From: Bugula neritina
Lineage: Eukaryota > Bryozoa > Gymnolaemata > Cheilostomatida > Bugulidae
Reading direction: 5' to 3'
DNA length: 64,000 nt
Assembly: GCA_964035545.1 (NCBI GenBank)
Contig: OZ037767.1
Location: 2,112,680-2,176,679 of the forward strand
Both the position numbers and the translations under genes were made by a program. The notes below the pieces were generated by a model, which saw only the letters and a program-made list of their open reading frames with translations, had not been told where the DNA came from and ran no database searches. Below, piece after piece: positions 52,001 through 64,000 of this stretch. Positions within the stretch are counted from its first letter, which is position 1, and every line of letters begins with the position of its first letter.

Positions 52001-54360
52001 TCATTTTACTTTAATTATTTTATTATTATAGGAAACGTACAATTTATAAGTGCAAGGTGCTGGCTTCGTTATATTACCAGTTATTATTCTTCTTTTGCAA
52101 GTAAATTCTCACTATAGTTTAGTGACTGCCAGGCAAACAAGCAGAAAAATCAATTTCTGAAAGAATAATTCAATGAAATCTGTAACCAAAGCATTAGTCC
52201 CAAATCCCATGCATGCGAGCCTTGAGGGCATATTGAAACCCAAGTGTATTATTTATAACAATAATTCCAGACTACCCCGTTGGTCTACAGCATTATAATT
52301 ACCAATATTTATAGTGTTTCAATTTAAGCTAGTAACACTAGATTCAATTTTGTATGTACATATGTGTATAGTATTTTAGAGGTTTCCCATACATGTCATT
52401 TTAAACAAAATTGTTTCGTTAGAACTGATTTAGTTTTACGGTACATCATGTGACAGTCGTAAGCCAGTACTTGGCAGGTCTGAAGATTGACAGGTCATTC
52501 AGTTATTCAGTGGCGAGTGGAATTAGTGCCAATTTCCATAAAATCGATCAGCTGGTACATAATACTAGTTGATACTATCGAGCTATGCTGCTTGTTAAAT
52601 GGTGGCTAACTCTGTATCCAAACTCAATTTGTTTTAGCTAATTAGAATAAGTTTGTTTTTAAAATTAGCTAGTCGCATTGCAAACGGCAGTTGTTGGTTT
52701 TACTAAACGATACTGCAGCCTATTCAAGTAGACTATAGACAATCATTGTGACAGAACTTGTTTAAAAATTAGAGCTTGATCTCTAATGAATATAATGAGA
52801 CCAGTTTTTGTCCTATGAACTTAAAATATGTCATTGGAAATATATTTATAAAATGAAAAACAAATTTATGTTTTTGAAATTAGTATGTTTGTATAATTAA
52901 ATAAAATCAGCAAAGTACGAGACACAATAAAAAAACTGGTTTATGCAGTAAAGTCAACAAAAATAGTTGAAAAAATGAAACTGGCTTGTACAAAGTCATT
53001 CTGAACTCATGTTATTAACATAATTTAAACATGTAATAAACACCTAACATGAAAAAATAAGGGTAGCCATATATTTGATACAGGGACAACTTCAAAGGCC
53101 CACTGATGGCTAGAACAGGTGGGCACAAGTACCAGCTGTCATGTAGTAACAAGCTAAACATTTCCACTACATGTAGCAACTGCTGCATCTGTAACAACTG
53201 CTGCCAGCGCTGCCAGTAGACTGGATTCAGACTGAGCTGACTCTAAGCCTCTATATAAATATTTGCTGACGCTGATTTAAACACCTTTAAGGCTAGTAAA
53301 CTTGAAATGCCTTTTAATAATTGCTGAAAAATATTGAGTATGCCTTAAGGCTCTGAAACCCCAACTGCAGTATATATAAAATAATACAAAATCAACAGCA
53401 GTTGGGAATGTTCTAGATTATTGGCTCCTCCAGGAGAAAAACCAGTAGCTGTTGACTCACGAAGAATTACAGTTTATCTGTTAATAGAAAGGTTAAGTTC
53501 AGTAGAGCCAGTAAAACATTAATAAACTCACTGCCATCATAAAAGATGAATCTTGATAATAAGAATATAAAAGATTTTTATTGCCAAAAGCTTTGCTTCC
53601 TTTTACTATCACAACTAATTATCTTGATGGCATAGTTGTAACTAACTCAACATTGCACCTGTTTTATCCACAAGCCAGTTGGTTACAATGGACATGTCCA
53701 TAACTTTTGATCACTCAAAATCAAAAGACTTTTTGCTATTTCCTGAATTAATAGTTTGTGCAATTTTAAGGTTGATGATTCCATCAGTGACTTAAGAATA
53801 AGTATAACATTAGGCATAAGGTTCATGTTAATTTTTATAATACTATCACTATTTCTGAAACTTGACTTTTCAGAGTTTCATAAAGCAGACTAAACAAATA
53901 GTCTTAGAGTTTTCTCTCATGCAGCCAGGGCTTTGTTTCTAATCAATCTTCAGGGAAAAAAGTCAAACATAGAGTTTGTCAACAAAATTTTCTGGCTAGT
54001 GATGGTTGCCATTGCACAGTTTTGATAATTTCATACATTTCACACTTCCGGAAAGCCTTTTATTTGCAATTAGTTCGAAGGACTTATCTGTTTTCTAGTC
54101 TGCTTCGGAAGTGAAAAATTGGTTGGCAGATTGTTGAGTGAAAATTTGGCAAAATTAGCACTGTGTATATTAAATTATGTACAGTGATGTGCACTTAGGA
54201 TCAGCTTTTGGAGTCGAGTGCCGGTGGCAACTCTTAACTCCACTTAGAACTTGTTTATGCTTGTGGTTTGACTGACATTTTCACACATTCGCGACTTTGA
54301 TCAAACACTAATGTACAAAAGGCTTTCTTGTTTGTTTATTTCGAGAAGTACGTGCTGCTT
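40026..54360. other. Gene-poor region; a few first-exon-like signals only
   Basis: No coding exon was found in this 14-kb stretch. Three places look like orphan first exons. A TATATATAG box at about 40414 is followed by a GCAG|gtgagt donor at 40565. A CpG-containing segment at 48541 ends in GTAG|gtgagt at 48584. CTCTAG|gtaagt lies at 49177. They could be alternative non-coding exons of the downstream LRR gene, a long non-coding RNA, or chance. Confidence 0.4.
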
Positions 54361-54713
54361 GGTATTTATTAAGCTCCTCCCCTGCTGTTAAAATAGCTGT
54401 CCGTTAGCGTCGCCATTCATTTTCACTTAGCCATAATTCTTTACTGACAAATTAGTTATGCAGTTATTGTTTCCCCACCCATTCTGTGTGTTGAAGCTAA
54501 ATATTGAATTAAATAATTGGGGCTTCAATCATAAATCGTATTCGTAGTCATAGAAACAGAGTGATGAGTGAGTGTGGGCATTATAATGAAAGCTGCTGTA
54601 CAAACGCGGGCAGTAGCAGTTTACTGTTTAGGCTGGTAGAGAGTGGACTGTTTTATTAACGCGAGTTTATCCTTAGACCTCATTGCTGCAGAAGGATATT
54701 GCTAAGCACTACG
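54340..54713 (+). promoter_or_regulatory. Candidate promoter and non-coding first exon of the LRR receptor gene
   Basis: This segment is less AT-rich than its surroundings, has several CpG sites and a CTCCTCCCCTG Sp1-like box near 54375, and ends at a strong donor, ACTACG|gtaagtt (gt at 54714). The next good plus-strand acceptor with a gene behind it is TTTTTTGCAG before 57289, the exon holding the receptor start codon. The first intron would be about 2.6 kb. Confidence 0.3.
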
Positions 54714-57288
54714 GTAAGTTCACAGTTGGTAATAAAACAGGTTAGTTTCTGTGACAATATTCTAATTCTGAGAGCCCTACTGGTGCTCATTCTGCAGGCT
54801 AACAAAAGGTAAATAACTATAAGTTTGATTTTTTTGCTCTTCTTTACTCCAGCATCTTAGTTGAATTTTCTTCATAGAATTAGATATTCACTCTAATCAG
54901 TAAGTCTGTAAACCTGCATTAGTTTTAAGATATACATAGTTATAGCTTGTAACCTGAGCAGCTATGTTATATTCACCGCCTAAGGGTCAAGTGTAAATTA
55001 CAGATAAAAGTCCTGAAGTAAACCTTAATTTTAAATGTACTGCTTATTAACATCAGTCAAGTGTCAGAGGTATATTAAATTGAAAATCAAAATAGGCTCA
55101 ACATTACTAAAGTTGATGAATGTTAAGTTCTATTGAGTATTGACTATTGTCTTTCAACAGCTGATGTAATAACTGATACTGATAGCTGTGTAAATTTATA
55201 TTTGCAAGAAAATGTTTAGAAACAACATTTTCAGTATTCTTTTCAACCATTTCACTGCTTGCCTATAACAGACATAAAGATGTATGTGGCTCGGTAATGG
55301 TACATGTATCTCTATTGAATTTAATCCACAACTCAAGTATTATTCTATTATTTCTAGTTCTTATTATTATAGTTATGTTGTACATACTATACTATACTAT
55401 ACTGTCACCTCTGGTAACAACTATAAGAATTGATATCCTTTTTCTTGTCTGAAACCTTTGCCTTTGGTCTCATACTCAGATGGCTTTGTTATACTGAATA
55501 TACTGAATATAGTTTTCCTTTCCCCTATGCCAACAGTTGTTGAATTATATTTTCTTTTAGCTGCTATAAGTACTAGTATATTCATATTGCTTAATTTTTG
55601 TATAAAAAGACTACAACTACCTGCATAGCAGAACCTTTGCACTTATTGACACCATACCAGGTCTTTTCTCTTGCAAAATACTCATATTGTAAAGGTTTCG
55701 TACTTCAAGATAATAAAATAAAAAATTGGAATTTTTAGTTAAAGATCTCCGGCTTCTTGGATTAATCTATAAAACAGACAAATAACTCATCAAGAAATAG
55801 TTTAATTATTCTAAAAGTGACAAGTAATTATTAGTTGCTGGGATCTGGTTTTACTTCTACTATTCTACTTCAATTCCTAGAGCTGGTGATTCATCAAGTT
55901 GAGTTGTGGTTTAAATAAATCCTATTCAGATTGTCAGCATTGGCCATGATAGTTGGCAAAATTAGCAATACCCTGCAGTGTGCTAAAATAACCAAAGATT
56001 ATACTCATTTAGTATAAGATATTCTCAATGTAACCAAAGAGCGTAGTCATTCAGTAGAGCCTGTTCCTAAGATAACCAAAGAGTATGGTCGGTCAGTATA
56101 ACATAGTCTTCAGATATAATTAGGATATTAATTCCTGAGCTATTATCTAGAATATAATACTATATAGCCCACTGTCCAATAAAACAGCTAAATAGTTTGG
56201 ACTTGAGCCACTACTCTCCATACACTGTGTTTAGTTATAGAGAATATGCCTACAGCTAATTGTCTAAAATTATGTTGATTTATATATAAGTACTGAGTAC
56301 TGCATCAATCTGTCAGCAATTTTCTGGGTTATTCTGAAATTATGAGCTGCCTGCTGTTTGTTCATTGTTGAGTTTATCCTGTATGCTTTCCTTTCAATTA
56401 CAACTTACAATATAATGAGACAGCATGTGGATAGTAGTAATTACAATGGAGCAAGTCCCATGAGCTTGCTTTCTCTCTATAAAGCCCCAAACATATGCTT
56501 GAATATAATTATTTGTAATTTGACTTTTATCCCATATTTGGCTGCCAAACAGCTCTCCCTACATATAAAGGTGCAGCAATGGAGAATTCGCGACTTAAAT
56601 TCTTTCTTTTTTATGGATTTTAAAATTCTCAGAAGAAAAAAAAACTTTTGCTACTTTTCCTTTCTAGAATACAAGCTTATTCTTTCAATTTTGCCATTAT
56701 TGCATCTACCCTCTCAACTCCACAATGCTATTTTCTTTTTGAAAAATATAAGCTGACACTCATTTAGCGCGTTGAATATCAATATCTGTGTGAGAAACAT
56801 TTTATTGATGTTTTAGTACTTGCTGGTAATAAAAATCATGGTTGCTTAATTTCCAAAACTATTGCCAAGATACATAAATATATGACTGATCAAACAGAGG
56901 TTGAGTATCAGAAAGCCTTCTGCTGTAATAAAACCAATTAGTAACACAGCCATAGCTGTCCAGCTGCAAGCTGATTCATCTTATTCCAGCCTGCCTGCTG
57001 CTGTATTCGGCTCATTTACCAACCACTTTTATGGTAAAAGTAACAGTTAAGATTTATTCAGCCATAACTTAAATACCAAACTTTATGACCACTTGATCCT
57101 TGGCTGGCATACAAGTTATTATAATGTCTGTTAGCTGAATTATTATTGCTAAAGTTTAGGGGATTTTTGGAGACTGCTGATGCTGAGAGGAGCAAGAATT
57201 TTCAAATGTAATTGAATAAAAAATGGCTATAAACAAGTTATTTCTTACTCATGGCACCAGTAATAAGTGGGTTTGTTGTTTTTTGCAG
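54714..57288. other. Putative first intron or 5' flank of the LRR gene
   Basis: AT-rich non-coding DNA. The open frame at 56358-56756 is rich in Phe, Leu, Ile and Asn with no domain and is most likely chance. CTATACTATACTATACT at about 55387 is a small local repeat. Confidence 0.4.
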
Positions 57289-57313
57289 AAAACAGAGCTA
57301 GAGAGTGAAAACA

Positions 57314-60300
57314 ATGGGGTTATGGAAGCCCTTGATTTATTTATGTTTTCTGGGAAGTTTGGCCTACAGTTCAGAATGCCCTAGCAGCTGCAGATGTATA
57401 GAAACTCCTACCTACAAAGTAGATTGCAGTAACTCTGGGCTAACATCTGTACCAAAGGTAGGTTGGAGCTCACGGATTGGGTTTTGAGTTTAAGGCCTTG
57501 TATGATTTAATATCTCATTTGCTTAAACTTATTTGAAGTTATTTTAAAAGATAGTAGATCAAAGTACGGGCAAAACAAAACTTTTATTGCTTATTTAGTG
57601 TATGTTTATATTATACTAAACCTTTAATGCAAATGGCAGAAATTGATAAATTACTGTAGCATGGGCAACAATAGTTGGATGACAGATAACTGTATAGAAA
57701 TTCGATTAATAAAACCACTGCCCTTATTGAATGGAATGGTGTTAATAACCCCAACTCTCAAGGAATCATATCTCTGGCAGATGTGATGAGATTAAACTTA
57801 TCATTCAGTGCAAACCGTTCCATCAGTGATTGCCAAAGCAATTTAAAATGACATGAAACCAAAAACCTGCATAATAATAAAACCGCTAACCGAGGTTCAG
57901 CATTGTATATTCAAGCTAGTAATGTGTGATTTTTTACTATTTTACCAAGCACCTAGTGCACATTTAGATTCTGTCTCCCACTATACATACCCCTTGACCT
58001 TAGGATGTCATTTATGGCAGTTATTTTATGTTTATATTAAATAGAAATATTATGCTGGTGGAAGCTTATTATAGACAAGATGATGTGAAACTGAAAAAAT
58101 ATGCTAAATTTGGTTTCAGGCAGAAATAAGACCCACTATACCCTGTACCCAGCCTTATTTATGATATCATAGTTTCCTGTCACGAACAGCTACAAGCTTC
58201 ATTATACTAAAAACTTAACTTAGCTTTTTTGATCTTTTTTGGAAAAATCAAACAAAGTGATAATAGTGTGTTGTGAGAAATTCTTAGACATTTTGATGAA
58301 CGAACCATGTTAAATTTTTAGTTGAACGAGATATATTTAGGAACAATTTAAACATAAACTTATTTGAAAAAGCTAGTTGCATTGAATATCTGACACAATT
58401 TTCCCACCCATTCAAGACTTGCCCATATATGGTAGACTCATTTTGGTAAGCTGAAGCACTAAGTGCCATGAAGTTAATTAATGCCAAGTTTGAGTTCATA
58501 ATTTTAAAACAAATAATGCTTCTACCAGAACCACAATACACTCATCACCTCCATTTCCTCTCATTTCAGCTGCCTATTGAGACCGAGATTGTTGACTTGT
58601 CTGGAAACTCCATCAAACTGCTGCCAAACAGCACATTTTCTCCAATCTTGAAAACCATTGACTTATCTGGCAATGGATTAGTAAGACTAGAGCTCAATGC
58701 ATTTGCTGATCTTAGAGAACTGACTAAACTTGATCTCTCCTCTAATAACTTGGACAGTAAGTTTTCCATTTGATTATCTGATGATTGATACACAATGTTG
58801 ATCTCTTGCAAATAGGAATTTGGTTAATAATGGTAGGCATTAGCGGTTTTCATCAAAGTTGTAGATTCCCTTTAGTTTATTATGATATTTTTATTTTCTA
58901 GTTGCAATAACTTGTTTGCATTGTTTACAGAACTAAGGTTTTTGACGATTCTTTAAAAAAATCATATGATTGTAGAGCATAACTTACTTATTTGAAAGAT
59001 ATAAACTTATAGCATAATTTTAAATTGCATTGCGAAACTTTCGAATTGCCACTTATGCTGTCCCTGTTTGTGGTAGACAATGACTTCAGGGAGCAGGAAC
59101 TGTTCAGAGGGTGCAGAGAGGTTCAGGATTTGAATCTGAGTAGAAATTCCCTGACTCAGATACCTGACAAAGGCTTTCAGCTGCTGACTAAACTAGTCAA
59201 GTTGGATTTGTCCAACAACATGCTGGAGGACCCGACCTTTGGAGCCGAATACGTTTCTATAGATGTATGCACAAAGTGTTTGCTACAATTTTATTTTCCT
59301 TTTAAAAACACTCATCAGACTAACAGAACTTAAATTTTTATATTTTTCAAGTTGAGCAAATAATCAGCTTGAGGTTATTTAAATTTTTTTGATCAATTAA
59401 TTAATTTTTAAGTTAGGCAGCATTCAGTATGGCAGTGTTGTTTTTCAAAATTTCTTGTCCCAATATTTTACTTATGTTGTTACAGAGGCTAGAATATGTA
59501 GACCTAAGTGGCAACAACTTTATGCAAATACATCATCACTCTTTTCAAGTTCTTCGTGACCTGAAAACTCTAAATCTATCCAACAGTCAAGTTCACAGCA
59601 TCGAAACTAGTGAGTCAATTTATTCCCAGTATTCAAATTATGTTGCAAAATATTTCAGGAACTGAAGTTAAACTCTTTGTTCAGTTGGTCAAAGTGATTT
59701 CCATCAAACTTAGAACAATATAACAAACATCTTGCAAGATCAAAGCATATTTAGCCAAAATATAACAGACCTTGCCATAAGTTTATTAATGCCATCACAA
59801 ATTTGTTACCCTACTTGCTTTTGTTTGCATTTCACTAGAAGCTGAATTATACTGTTTGAAACACAAGTAAATTTCCAAAGTAAATTAATCAGCTTATAGA
59901 TTGAACTGTAACTCTGCAAAAAATATTGAGAATTAATTTTAGATACTTCATCCTAAAGTCTGATAGAAAATTCAATTAATCAAATCTAATTAAAACTTTG
60001 AACTTTCTAATATACTTCAGTGTGTTTTTTATTATTGTAGATGCATTTCAAACGATAGATAACTTGGTAAACTTTGACATTAGCAACAACAAAGCCATAA
60101 ATCAGGAAGAGTTGAATGCCACTATTCAAAGCGTGTGTCGGTCTCAGAGGCTATCCACCCTTAAATTAGCTCACCTAAATATCTCAAACTTGAGCTATGT
60201 ACTGGAACCGTTGCGTTTTGCTGGTAGGTAAAAAGAGCCTTTGATATAAACAAAGCCAATATCAACTATTGACATAGTTGCGTGATAGTTGAAGGAAACG

Positions 60301-63300
60301 TCATCATTCAATTTGTAATGGTAGATTCCTTAAAGCTACTAGATCTCTATCAAATGATGTGTTTGTAGGTTCTTTAGAGCTGTTAGATCTCAGTGGTAAC
60401 AACCTGGCAGAAGTAACATCAGTTGATATGAGTGCAGCTAAAAACTTCCGGAAGGTGAATCTGAGTCACAACAAGTTGCAGACTCTTCCCAGCTTACAGT
60501 TGACCAGACTGGCTGATCTGGACATATCTCACAACTCCATCAAGTCTCTACTTCAACAGAGCTTTGAAAGTAAGCAGGTTTTCATTATGTGAAATTGCTA
60601 AACTATGTTATGACTAGCTATCACCTCTAGCACCATTTGCTAAAGATCCTAGTTTTAGTACACAAGAAAGTTTCTCTTTTGAATGTTATATAAATTAAGA
60701 AGACTGTAAGAAAAAACAAGTTTTACTAAAAGTCTAAAGTTCAAATTGACTGTTTAAATGGTTGGTAAATACTTGGCCAATACTGATTACTAGTTTCTAC
60801 TTTCCTTTTTTATAATCCCATTTGTATATTTCTATCTTTTTACATACTTTTGCATTTTGAGATTTCTGGTATGTTTTAAGCTTACTACTTCCACACCTCC
60901 TGTAGAATATGCCATAAAAAAGAACTTTTTTTATTCTCATAGATTCAGAAGACTTGGTGAAAGTAGATGTGAGTCACAATTTGCTAACAACATTTGATTC
61001 AAGTCTCTTCCACAGAAACAATGAGCTGGAGACTCTTGATATGTCTCACAACAACATCGTCGAAATTGTGCCTATAGAATATCTTGAGGTGACTTTAAAA
61101 AACAATGTTTCCAGGATTCTTATTTCAATCACAAAAGAATAAATTAAGTGATCGTGAACTAAACTACAATGTTTAAATTTTCCAATTAAGTTTTTTAGTG
61201 TTGCAATTCTGCACAGATGCATTCTCACTTACTTATCACGAATATTCAAAAAGTGTTTATGCATTTCGATAGTAACATGCATTCTATTAGCTTTTGTTTT
61301 GTGCTTCAAGTTGTTTACTCTTGCATATATCTGGCAGTTTACCAAAAATTTTGATGAATTGTATATATATCACGTTTTGTCTAATTTCTAATCTTGGTAA
61401 ATTTTAGAATCTGAAAGAGCTGGACATTTCACATAATTCAATAGATGACCCTTCGGAGTTGTTCTTCCTGTATGCCCTGACTGAGATACATTTAGGCAGC
61501 AATAGGATCTCCAGACTAGGCAGTAACATGATTCCATCCTTGTCATCTCTGACTCACCTCAACTTGACAGGAAACCTCATCAACTACATCGCATCGTGAG
61601 TAACAGTATTGGTAACTGTTAGTCAGAGTGCTAGTAGTAGTTGGTATTGGTAAAAGTGTTAGTAATAGTTATCATCAGTAAAGGTGCTAGTAATAGCATT
61701 AATAAGAATGCTAGTAACTGTTGGCACTAGTAATAGTTAGTGTTAGTAAAAGTCAGAGAAACATTTGCATCTGGGGATAAATACTGAGTGGCTCTTCAAG
61801 ATCTAATGCTCTAATGCCAAGTCAATTATCCCAGAAAGCTAATCTCCTTTTTGTCTTTTCATTCATCTTTTAGCAAAAAAGGTTAATTGACTGTCATTTG
61901 GGAGTTATCTCCTTTAGAGAGAAAATGCTCAATATAATTCTAGAATGTTTGGAGTTCTATATAGTTTTCATCAAACATAAGTCAATTTTACTGATAGCAG
62001 AAATAATGTTGCCAACAGTTGTGTCTTCATATGCAGTTTGCAATGCTTAGGAACCATTACCTATTGCTGTAATGGAGCGGAAAACTTCAGCAGTTTTGCT
62101 TATATGATTGTAGCAATACATTTAGTGATTGGAACCCGAGAGTGATTGATTTATCATTCAATAGACTGTCAGGGGTAGACGATTGGGGCTTAAGTGTGGT
62201 TACAGAGCTATATCTTCAGTCCAACACCATCTCCTATATTGAGTGAGTGATATACATGTTATATACTTTAAATTATTATACTAGATCACAAAGATTATTA
62301 ACTTTCATGCATCATTGTGCTAAGCTAACACGCAACTGGGTATTTGCCATGGCTACTCTGTTATCCTTTTATAATAGACTTTTATGGGTTTTATGATATC
62401 TTTAAAGGACTGTCAGTGATTCCTTCATATTGTTGATTATTAGTGTTGCAACTAGAAAAGTAATATGAATAAAACGTTTACTTGAAATGGTAGTCACTTT
62501 CATACAATTACAAAAAATTATGGCTTTGCTGATAGTGGTATAAAGTGTATTTTTTTACAACACTTATTTTCAATTTAAAACTTTTCTAGAATCGGAGGGA
62601 TAAGCAAGTTAAATCGACTGGAGGTGTTGAATCTTAACAGTAACAGACTAGAAACACTCCCAAACTCTTTTCTGGAATATCTCACAGATCTCGGCCATCT
62701 TGATTTGTCTAATAACGACCTTGGAGAGTTTCTTGAAGGTGAGACAGCTAAATCGTTCTTGAAATATTTTGAAAAACATTTTATTTGAAGTTAAGTTTGA
62801 AATTTATACTGTGGTACCTAGGTATCTTTCTGTTCAATGTCTACCAACATTTCTTTTACAAAATATATGTTATTATAGGTTATTTACTCCTTTGCTTTGC
62901 ACTAGAATATCTAATACTTGATTTTTCATTTTTAGATCCATTAGTGCCTGGCGTGTTTTCTTCATCTTCTCCTATCAGACTGGAAGAATTGTCGTTAGGC
63001 TCCAACAGTTTGAAGGTCCTCCGCCCTGGCTACTTGTCGAACTTAACTGTCCTTGAACACCTGGACTTGAGTCATAACAAGCTAACTGATGTCAATAGCA
63101 GACAATTCCATGAATTGAATCTGTTGAAAAGTCTGGATATTAGCTACAATGAGCTCTCAGAATTTAATTATACTACTGTTAACTCTTTAGTGAGGTAAGT
63201 GTTAAAGTTCGGTAACTACCTCTAAATAAAATACTGTCTGTTCAACCAAACCTATGTCTCTTATGAATTCCTTCATTATCAGCTATTGATTATCAGTTAT

Positions 63301-63840
63301 CAATTGTTATTAATATGTCTAAGAGGATTCAGTAGTAATGTTTAGGTTTGCATGTGTTTTATCAAAGCATACACGTTTTTAATCACATAGACTTTTGCTA
63401 GTATTCAACTACCCTTCAATTAGCTGTACCTCTTTTATATTTAAGATTTCCCATAATTCCTGCTCTACTATAAAAATGGCGACATAAAAGTGAAGTAACA
63501 TTGTGTCCTTGTTTTGTAGTTTGAAATCTTTAGACTTGTCTGGAATCAGTTGGACATGTGATTGTACCATAGAAGACACTTTGGAGTGGTTGCAAACTAC
63601 TAAGATTAGTCTAATTGGCTACCAGAAGTATGAGTGTGCAGAGCCGAGCTCGAAGAAAAATGTACTTCTGTCGGAGTTGAATCTTGACGGAGAAAAGTGC
63701 AATGTAGAAATAATTATGGAAAAGACAATAATCCTTATAATAATTGGATGTACTTCTTTTGTCATATTAGTTGTGGCAGCAATTGTGTTCTGGCAACATA
63801 GATGGCGGCTAAAAAAGAAGTTGAAGAAACAGCACTACAG
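57314..63840 (+). CDS. Leucine-rich-repeat transmembrane receptor, 3' partial
   Basis: Twelve exons in continuous phase (57314-57457, 58570-58756, 59077-59264, 59486-59609, 60041-60223, 60369-60569, 60943-61088, 61408-61595, 62114-62242, 62590-62738, 62936-63194, 63520-63840) encode 739 residues, and the frame continues past the window through a donor at 63841. The ATG has context ACAATGG and starts a signal peptide ending near AYSS. An LRRNT (CPSSCRC) follows, then about 25 LRRs of LxxLDLSxNxL type, one LRRCT (WTCDC, YECAEP, GEKC), a transmembrane helix (IILIIIGCTSFVILVVAAIV) and a basic juxtamembrane segment. This is a single-pass cell-surface receptor. A Toll-like receptor with a TIR domain in the missing exon, or another LRR adhesion or signalling protein, would both fit; nothing visible decides. 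Confidence 0.9.
61596..61750. repeat. Degenerate tandem repeat directly after an LRR-gene donor
   Basis: Starting at the donor at 61596, about ten imperfect units built on GCTAGTAATAGT and TTAGTAAAAGTG run into the intron. Some units contain GGTAA that resembles a donor. The exon end is not clearly part of the unit. Confidence 0.7.
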
Positions 63841-64000
63841 GTGCGTGCGTGTGCGCGTGTATTTTATAGCCATTTTATAAAAGCAGAAGTTGGCATTAAT
63901 AATGTTCTACAATTATTTGTTATCCTAGACAATAATTTATTATACTATGCAATCATTTGTTATGTCAGACAATCATTTATTAGGCTAGACAATTATATAT

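Noticed and set aside
56358-56756. 132-codon open frame before the LRR gene
   Set aside because: Composition (Phe, Leu, Ile, Asn, Lys) matches random AT-rich DNA and there are no domain motifs.

Overview
The window is a piece of an animal nuclear genome. The genes have many small exons with GT/AG introns, no operon-like packing, AT-rich introns and intergenic DNA, long simple repeats and MITE-like elements. All four protein genes found are metazoan families. The phylum cannot be fixed from the sequence; an invertebrate, perhaps a lophotrochozoan, is the best guess. I rebuilt the genes by hand from splice sites and reading-frame continuity. In each model the exon phases close without an internal stop.

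Layout. (1) About 0.7-12.9 kb, plus strand: an EHMT (G9a/GLP-type) histone H3K9 methyltransferase, 5' incomplete, with a 2.9-kb disordered exon, Cys-rich zinc region, ankyrin reader, pre-SET, SET and post-SET. (2) 16.4-20.8 kb, plus strand: a complete 485-residue glutaredoxin-DEP-DUF547 protein. (3) 22.0-31.3 kb, minus strand: a 17-coding-exon, 870-residue TAF1C, the WD-type subunit of the RNA polymerase I factor SL1/TIF-IB. It converges on gene 2. (4) 31.3-57.3 kb: a gene-poor stretch of about 26 kb with a (CA)n tract of about 183 copies, a (TA)n tract, an AT minisatellite and a few unassigned first-exon-like signals. (5) 57.3 kb to the window end, plus strand: a leucine-rich-repeat transmembrane receptor with signal peptide, about 25 LRRs, LRRCT, TM and the start of the cytoplasmic tail; its 3' end lies outside the window.

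Two genes act in nuclear regulation (H3K9 methylation; rDNA transcription initiation), one is a putative redox/signalling scaffold and one a cell-surface receptor. Nothing in the sequence shows that they are co-regulated.

The most unusual pattern is that tandem repeats lie against exon-intron junctions in all four genes. In several cases the repeat unit contains the exon end plus the splice site, so the authentic site is followed or preceded by copies of itself. The introns also hold three well-bounded inverted-repeat elements: a foldback of about 415 bp, a PIF/Harbinger-like MITE with TTA target duplication, and a 763-bp element whose termini are clusters of GATCGATC palindromes.
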